The translations under genes were made by a program, and so were the position numbers. The notes below the pieces were generated by a model. It searched no databases and was not told the DNA's origin. It was given only the letters and a program-made list of their open reading frames with translations. DNA of 31,716 bases from a virus, in the IMG/VR virus record IMGVR_UViG_3300022602_000287, positions 1 to 31,716 of that record, one strand, 5' to 3'. Below are positions 27,578 through 31,716 of this stretch, piece after piece (the stretch's first letter is position 1; each line of letters opens with the position of its first letter).

Positions 27578-29208
27578 GAATCCCACCAAACCATGACGAA
27601 CGTGAAAATTTCTACCTGGAATTAGCACAAAAGTGCATGGTTTCAAGGGAGGAGCGTAAAGAGGACTACCGGGTTTTACGCTCTTACTATTTGTTTGGGG
27701 CAGGATCGGAAGAACCTCCTGCCTACTTCAACAAGATTCATCCGCACATTGATCAACTCACCTCTTTTCTTTATTCCGCTGAAACCACACGGTTCTCTAT
27801 CGCACTTGGTGCATCTGTACCTGTTGCCGAACAAAGAAAGACTCCAACACTGACAGGCGCACTCAATGATGAGTGGCTAAATAGCAACGCAGACCAAGTT
27901 TTTTCTACTGCACTTACTTGGTCTTTGGTGTATAACACTACGTTCATTAAATTGGTTCAGAACAACGGTATCCATCCGTACATGATTGAACCAGGTGCAA
28001 TGGGTGTATTGCGTGAAGATACACCGTACACAGACAGACAAGAAGCAATCTGTCAGCGTTACTACATCACCAAATCAGAATTGTATGCACGACTCTACTC
28101 ACACCCCAAGCGTGAGAGTATTGTTGCTCGTGTGACAGGCGGTATACGCAACACAACCAATGATGGTGCGAACGGCGGCGATGGTGTTGCCCGTGTCATC
28201 TTATCGGCAACCAATCCAACCATCTACGGTAACGTCGAGTTGGACTTGTATGGCATGAATCGCTATCAAGCCCGTGTTGCTGAAGAAACCATTGAGATGC
28301 AAGAACTATGGGTGTGGAACGATGAAACAATGGATTACCAAGTGGTCACCATTGCGTCACCAGATGTCATCATCTATGACCGCCCCGGTGCATCACTCTT
28401 CCTTAAAGGCGAATGCCCCTTTGTGCAGATTTGCCCCAACCCACAGTACGATTATTTCTGGGGACAATCTGAAGTACAAAAACTTATGCTCTTGCAAGGT
28501 TTGCGTAACAATCGCATGACTGAAGTGTTGGATATATTATCCAAGCAAGTCTCGCCCCCTACAGCATTGTCAGGCTTTACTGGCATCATTGATGAAAAGA
28601 ATTTTGCACTGAACCGAGCAGGTGGTTTGCTTGCGTCGGATATGCCTAACGCAAAAGTTGAGCGTCTTGCTCCCGAAATGCCAAACAACTTGTTTGAGGT
28701 GTTGCATGAAATTGATGATATGTTTTCTGAGGTTTCTGGAATCAGTAACGTGTTATCTGGCAAAGGGGAGTCCGGCGTTAGATCCACTGGTCATGCCTCT
28801 CAGCTTGCTCGTCTAGGTTCTTCTCGTGCTAAGAAACGTGCCTTAATTGTTGAAGACAGTCTGGAAAAAGTAGCAACACTCTATCTTAAATTGATGCAAG
28901 CCTACGATGCCACGCACTTCAAAGACACTGAAGGTACGCCCTTTATTGCTGAACAATTCACAAAAGATTTTGTTGTGAAAGTTGACGCACACAGCAATAG
29001 CCCAATCTTTACTGAAGACACAAAACAACTTGCATTTAACTTGTTTAAAGTGGGTGCTATTGATAAGATGGGCTTGCTTGATTTGGTTGAACCACCAATG
29101 AAGCAATTGTTGAAAGAAGATTTGAAGAAGCGTGAGGAGAAAGAAGCTGCGATGCCTAAACCGCAAGCACCTGCTCACAAACCGAAATCTGTTCCTAAGG
29201 CGGCGTGA
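27574..29208 (+). CDS. Portal protein
   Basis: 544 residues, ATG 27574 (ATGA overlap). The N-terminal part has REERKEDYRVLRSYYLFGAG, then PAYFNKIHPHIDQLTSFLYS and a dense central fold (EIDDMFSEVSGISNVLSGKG; STGHASQLARLGSSRAKKRA). The length, central loop and location after the terminase fit phage portal proteins of short-tailed types. The dodecameric ring is the DNA channel of the capsid vertex. The C-terminus is Pro/Lys-rich, typical of barrel tails. Adjacent genes are in the same direction. Confidence 0.85.
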   Translation: MRIPPNHDERENFYLELAQKCMVSREERKEDYRVLRSYYLFGAGSEEPPAYFNKIHPHIDQLTSFLYSAETTRFSIALGASVPVAEQRKTPTLTGALNDEWLNSNADQVFSTALTWSLVYNTTFIKLVQNNGIHPYMIEPGAMGVLREDTPYTDRQEAICQRYYITKSELYARLYSHPKRESIVARVTGGIRNTTNDGANGGDGVARVILSATNPTIYGNVELDLYGMNRYQARVAEETIEMQELWVWNDETMDYQVVTIASPDVIIYDRPGASLFLKGECPFVQICPNPQYDYFWGQSEVQKLMLLQGLRNNRMTEVLDILSKQVSPPTALSGFTGIIDEKNFALNRAGGLLASDMPNAKVERLAPEMPNNLFEVLHEIDDMFSEVSGISNVLSGKGESGVRSTGHASQLARLGSSRAKKRALIVEDSLEKVATLYLKLMQAYDATHFKDTEGTPFIAEQFTKDFVVKVDAHSNSPIFTEDTKQLAFNLFKVGAIDKMGLLDLVEPPMKQLLKEDLKKREEKEAAMPKPQAPAHKPKSVPKAA

Positions 29209-29369
29209 TGGCAACACAAGTCCAACCCAAAGCGGATCAACCAAGAGTTTCAACTGAATCGTTGAAAAGAGGTGACGCTTCACCTTCTGTGCAGTATCGT
29301 AATGTTGCACCAAAAGATTATTCTCGTAACTCCGCTTCAATGAGAAGTTATGGGCGCAGTAAAAGGTAA
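29208..29369 (+). CDS. Short basic protein after portal
   Basis: 53 residues, ATG 29208 overlapping the portal stop (TGATG). MATQVQPKADQPRVSTESLK, then RGDASPSVQYRNVAPKDYSR and SMRSYGRSKR is hydrophilic and basic. It resembles, in size and disorder, the gene at 30179. The role is unknown, perhaps head assembly. Confidence 0.55.
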   Translation: MATQVQPKADQPRVSTESLKRGDASPSVQYRNVAPKDYSRNSASMRSYGRSKR

Positions 29370-29380
29370 AGAATTCTCCG

Positions 29381-29415
29381 TTCAGGGAATCGGGTATGGC
29401 TGCTTTCCCGTTGAA
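29381..29415 (+). other. Hairpin upstream of the 13-aa gene
   Basis: TTCA-GGGAA (29381-29389) pairs with TTCCC-TGAA (29405-29409 and 29412-29415) with a 2-nt bulge. It ends ~30 nt before the ATG of the micro-ORF. With the hairpin at 29488-29516 it frames the micro-ORF in structured RNA. Confidence 0.45.
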
Positions 29416-29447
29416 ATAAGTGGCCGCTGCTTAAAGGAGTCATTAAC

Positions 29448-29489
29448 ATGGCACGCAAAGCTCGCAAAGGTCGTAAAGCTCGCAAGTAA
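29448..29489 (+). CDS. 13-aa highly basic peptide (possible leader peptide)
   Basis: ATG 29448 with a strong AAAGGAG (29433-29439) upstream encodes MARKARKGRKARK, eight of 13 residues Lys or Arg, stop TAA 29487-29489. The ARK/GRK repeat is nearly perfect. It lies alone in a 259-nt gap between head genes. It is too short to be found by standard gene finders. Either a small nucleic-acid-binding peptide or a leader peptide whose translation tunes the following genes. Whether it is translated is not shown. Confidence 0.5.
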   Translation: MARKARKGRKARK

Positions 29490-29516
29490 TTAACTGGGGA
29501 GTAATCCCCGTTAATT
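29488..29516 (+). other. Strong hairpin on the 13-aa gene stop codon
   Basis: AATTAAC (29488-29494) and GGGG (29496-29499) pair with CCCC (29506-29509) and GTTAATT (29510-29516), an 11-bp stem with a single bulged T and 6-nt loop. It includes the last two bases of the stop codon. There is no following U-run, so it is not a standard terminator. It may stabilise the mRNA or pause ribosomes. Confidence 0.6.
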
Positions 29517-29628
29517 GCGGCTAACACCGTCTAGTCCTGCCGAGGGTCGGGAAACTAAAAAATAACTCCTCCCACTTGACTTTCATAGAATTAGTATTAA
29601 CCTACACACATTCTGATAGGAAATAACT

Positions 29629-30168
29629 ATGGCAGTGCCACCCGACCAGTTGATGCAGTTGATGAAAAGCCAAAAGGATGCCGCAACTCCTGGTGGAGTG
29701 CCTCCTGCTGACGCAGCCCCGACCACGATGTCCGACAGTGCGACACCTCCCATGGGTTCGCCTATGTCTACCCCAGAACCCAAGATGGGTAATCGTGAAG
29801 CCTCAATGATTAACATTGGTATGGCTACCGATTTGTTAGAACAAGCTCTTCCCGCACTTGGTAGTGAATCGCCAGAAGGTCAGAAGATTCTGAATGCCAT
29901 TCGCACCATCTCCGGGATTATCGGTCCTCGCAAAGCGAGAACAAACGAATTGCAACAATCAGAAATTTTACAGTTGCTGCAAAATCTGCCTCAAGCAGGT
30001 GGCTCATCTCCAGAAGCAAAAGTTATGGCGGGTGCGCCTTCAGTTCCCGGTATGTCACCAACGGGTCAACCCACTCCACCACCTCCAGTTGCTCCTCCCG
30101 GTGGAATGAAACCTCCTGGTGCTCCTGGTCTTCCCCCTCCCGGAGGCGGTTTGCCTCCTCCAATGTAA
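29629..30168 (+). CDS. Pro/Gly-rich head-region protein
   Basis: 179 residues, ATG 29629 with ATAGGAA upstream. Residues 1-55 and 125-179 are Pro/Gly/Met-rich disordered stretches (for example GAPGLPPPGGGLPPPM at the end). The centre, 60-115, is helical (SMINIGMATDLLEQALPALG; SEGQKILNAIRTISGIIGP). The organisation, between portal and scaffold, resembles head-assembly proteins of other phages. Function is unknown. Confidence 0.6.
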   Translation: MAVPPDQLMQLMKSQKDAATPGGVPPADAAPTTMSDSATPPMGSPMSTPEPKMGNREASMINIGMATDLLEQALPALGSESPEGQKILNAIRTISGIIGPRKARTNELQQSEILQLLQNLPQAGGSSPEAKVMAGAPSVPGMSPTGQPTPPPPVAPPGGMKPPGAPGLPPPGGGLPPPM

Positions 30169-30178
30169 AGGAATCAAA

Positions 30179-30364
30179 ATGGACTTATTTAAACCACGTG
30201 GTGCGTCTGCTCCCCGCAATCCAACAGACAACAACCAGAAAAACGGTCAAATCGTTAACACGCCCCGTTATTCACAGTTTGGTGGTCTGACTTCAGCTCC
30301 TAAAGCTGGGTACAAAAACATGATGTCGATGTCCCGTCCTGGTGACACGAAGAAAGTTATCTAA
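30179..30364 (+). CDS. Small basic head-region protein
   Basis: 61 residues, ATG 30179 preceded by AAAGGAA. It reads MDLFKPRGASAPRNPTDNNQ, then KNGQIVNTPRYSQFGGLTSA and PKAGYKNMMSMSRPGDTKKV. An upstream in-frame start at 30119 overlaps the previous gene and is rejected. No motif; hydrophilic and basic, with a tyrosine-rich centre. It is in the head operon between the Pro-rich and scaffold-like genes. Confidence 0.6.
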   Translation: MDLFKPRGASAPRNPTDNNQKNGQIVNTPRYSQFGGLTSAPKAGYKNMMSMSRPGDTKKVI

Positions 30365-30383
30365 AGCATTCTAGGGGATAAAC

Positions 30384-30917
30384 ATGAGTAGCTTAGAGAA
30401 CATGGATCAAAATCAGATTTACGAATTGGCTAAATTGACCAAGACGCTATCTGACAATCCTGAAACCCGCAAAGAACTCTTACGGATGACGAAGAAAGTT
30501 AATCCTGACTTAGTTATTCCAGAACTGGAAATCGAAGATTACACAAACCAAAAAATTACCGCTGCTGAAGAAAAAGTTATAGCAATGGAAAATAAGTTGC
30601 GTGAGCGTGAGATTCGGGATCAGTTGGAGTCTAAGCGTAAAAAACTCAAAGAGACTTATAACGTGGATGATAATGCTGTGAGCGAAATTGAAAAAATCAT
30701 GCTCGATCAAGGCATCACCAATCACGATACAGCAGCACAACATTGGGAATGGATGAAGCAAGCTGCTGAACCCACGCCCACTGGCTACAACCCTAATGCA
30801 ATGAACAAGTTTGACTTGTCAAAGTATTGGAAAAGTCCGCAGCAAGCGGCTCGTAATGAGGCAGCTACTGCATTGCAGGAAATTCGTAACATTGGTCGTA
30901 GACCAATTGGTGTGTAG
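30384..30917 (+). CDS. Scaffold candidate, coiled-coil head protein
   Basis: 177 residues, ATG 30384 with TAGGGGATAAAC upstream. It is acidic-basic alternating and strongly helical (ITAAEEKVIAMENKLREREI, RDQLESKRKKLKETYNVDDN), then a C-terminal region with KFDLSKYWKSPQQAARNEAA. Position directly before the capsid gene, helical content, and size fit scaffolding proteins of phages that shape the procapsid. A virion-internal role cannot be excluded. The HNH gene lies between it and the capsid gene. Confidence 0.65.
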   Translation: MSSLENMDQNQIYELAKLTKTLSDNPETRKELLRMTKKVNPDLVIPELEIEDYTNQKITAAEEKVIAMENKLREREIRDQLESKRKKLKETYNVDDNAVSEIEKIMLDQGITNHDTAAQHWEWMKQAAEPTPTGYNPNAMNKFDLSKYWKSPQQAARNEAATALQEIRNIGRRPIGV

Positions 30918-30922
30918 TGAAA

Positions 30923-31498
30923 ATGAACTTTGTAAATAAAACTTGCGTAAATTGCGGAAAAGATTTTTCTGTTAAACCAAGTCTTGTTAACAAAGTTCAT
31001 AATTGCTCAAAAGTTTGTGGTTATGAAACTAGAAAGAAAAAGCATTTAATTCATACTAAATGCGGAGCTTGTCAAAAAGATTTTTCTTTTACCAAAAGTT
31101 CTAGAAGGGTTAGTAACGTTTATTTTTGTTCTAATAAATGTTCAACTAAAACAAATGGCAATGGAAGATCATCTGATTGGAAATTGAGTGTTGACGGTTA
31201 TGTTTACAAAAGCATAAACGGAAAAAAAGTTTTGCAACATCGAATTGTCGTTGAAAATTTTTTTGGTAGAAAACTGATGCCTTATGAAAATGTGCATCAT
31301 ATCAATGGAATCAAAAACGACAATAGAATTGAGAATTTGGAACTTTGGTTAACACAGCAACCAAAGGGTCAAAGGATTGGGGATAAATTAAATGCGGCAA
31401 TTGAGTTGTTAAGAGAACATGGTTATATTGTCCATGAACCTTTTAATGGTTTAGTTGATGGTTTACTTTCTGGTGCGGATACGCATCTTTTAAATTAA
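30923..31498 (+). CDS. HNH endonuclease with two zinc-finger-like motifs
   Basis: 191 residues from ATG 30923 (GTG 30917 is also possible). The N-terminus has two Cys4 units: CVNCGKDF with CSKVC (8, 11, 28, 32) and CGACQKDF with CSNKC (47, 50, 69, 73). The HNH core LQHRIVVENFFGRKLMPYEN, VHHINGIKNDNRIENLELW has His106, His125-His126 and Asn128. This is a free-standing homing-type endonuclease inserted between scaffold and major capsid genes. Its codons are markedly more AT-rich than its neighbours, supporting a foreign origin. Confidence 0.85.
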   Translation: MNFVNKTCVNCGKDFSVKPSLVNKVHNCSKVCGYETRKKKHLIHTKCGACQKDFSFTKSSRRVSNVYFCSNKCSTKTNGNGRSSDWKLSVDGYVYKSINGKKVLQHRIVVENFFGRKLMPYENVHHINGIKNDNRIENLELWLTQQPKGQRIGDKLNAAIELLREHGYIVHEPFNGLVDGLLSGADTHLLN

Positions 31499-31508
31499 GG
31501 AGCTTGCT

Positions 31509-31716
31509 ATGCCAATAGGCGGCGGCATTTTGCCACAAAGCGGCACGTCACAGTACAACGAGTTAACCTATGTTACCAGACGTGCATTCATTCCCAAGCT
31601 GGTTGTCCAGCTTTACAACTCAACCCCCCTTATGGCTGCTTTGATTGCCAACAGTCAGCAAGCATCAGGCGGTGTGAGCCAAGTAACTGTTCCTGTTCAG
31701 GGCGCACAGTTCGTAA
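31509..31716 (+). CDS. Major capsid protein, N-terminal part
   Basis: ATG 31509 with AAGGAG eight nt upstream; the gene runs out of the window, 69 codons visible. MPIGGGILPQSGTSQYNELT, then VTRRAFIPKLVVQLYNSTPL and MAALIANSQQASGGVSQVTV resemble the start of HK97-type major capsid proteins with an N-terminal arm and first strand. The location after portal and scaffold supports this. Only part is visible, so fold details cannot be checked. Confidence 0.75.
   Translation, partial: MPIGGGILPQSGTSQYNELTYVTRRAFIPKLVVQLYNSTPLMAALIANSQQASGGVSQVTVPVQGAQFV

Noticed and set aside
29570-29600. Sigma-70 promoter TTGACT before the Pro-rich head gene
   Set aside because: The -35 resembles consensus but no suitable -10 with 16-18 nt spacing is present.
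1-31716. CRISPR array or integrase/att sites
   Set aside because: No regularly spaced repeats, no tyrosine or serine recombinase and no direct-repeat att core were seen.

Overview
This window is part of the genome of a tailed double-stranded DNA bacteriophage (Caudoviricetes). It encodes a large terminase, portal, probable scaffold, the start of a major capsid protein, tail fibres, a holin and an endolysin. The genes are densely packed, with TAATG, ATGA and TGATG overlaps. There is no tail tape measure, sheath or tail-tube gene. Four large Ala/Gln-rich proteins that could be ejected internal virion proteins follow the fibres. Together these suggest a short-tailed (podovirus-like) particle, which is an inference. 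The style of the tail-tip genes and the conserved small genes recalls phages from freshwater proteobacteria, but the host cannot be read from this sequence. I see no integrase, DNA polymerase, helicase, RNA polymerase or tRNA gene. The window starts inside a structural gene and ends inside the capsid gene, so the rest of the head and tail genes lie outside.

Layout. (1) 1-5570, plus strand: the end of a tail or head-completion protein, then a cluster of tail-fibre and adhesin genes (two fibres sharing a C-terminal cap, a carbohydrate-binding-like fibre, a C1q-like protein, an XkdW-like protein), a membrane coiled-coil protein and an acidic repeat protein. (2) 5618-12856, plus: four large candidate ejection proteins, small conserved genes and a beta-rich structural protein. 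(3) 12858-15076, plus: lysis region with a three-TM-family holin, a membrane-anchored protein, a GH108 endolysin, a DUF6321-like protein and a DUF2061-like protein. (4) 14961-23564, minus: the probable early region, read toward the lysis genes. From its promoter end it holds tiny proteins, a PAPS-reductase-like enzyme, a Cys-rich protein, an HNH endonuclease, a YqaJ-type exonuclease, a RecT-type annealing protein, an SSB-like protein, a RusA-type resolvase, a glycosyltransferase, a nuclease-like protein and a methyltransferase. (5) 23565-24107: an AT-rich divergent intergenic region with promoters, hairpins and inverted repeats. (6) 24108-31716, plus: small genes, large terminase, portal, scaffold candidate, a second HNH endonuclease and the start of the capsid gene.

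The most remarkable element is a perfect 16-bp bacterial chromosomal parS palindrome (TGTTTCACGTGAAACA, 23699-23714) in the divergent intergenic region. No ParB or ParA gene is in the window. This suggests the phage may recruit the host ParB-CTP clamp or carry a partition system elsewhere.

A second novel locus is the 350-nt gap 21874-22223. It contains a possible stand-alone small RNA on the minus strand (consensus -35, extended -10, two hairpins with a 7-nt loop complementarity, terminal U-run), followed by a possible pseudoknotted leader of the PAPS-reductase-like gene with mutually exclusive pairings. Further curiosities are a 13-residue Lys/Arg-rich peptide gene next to strong hairpins before the scaffold genes, and a repeated CTCAAC...AGGGG leader before several early genes.
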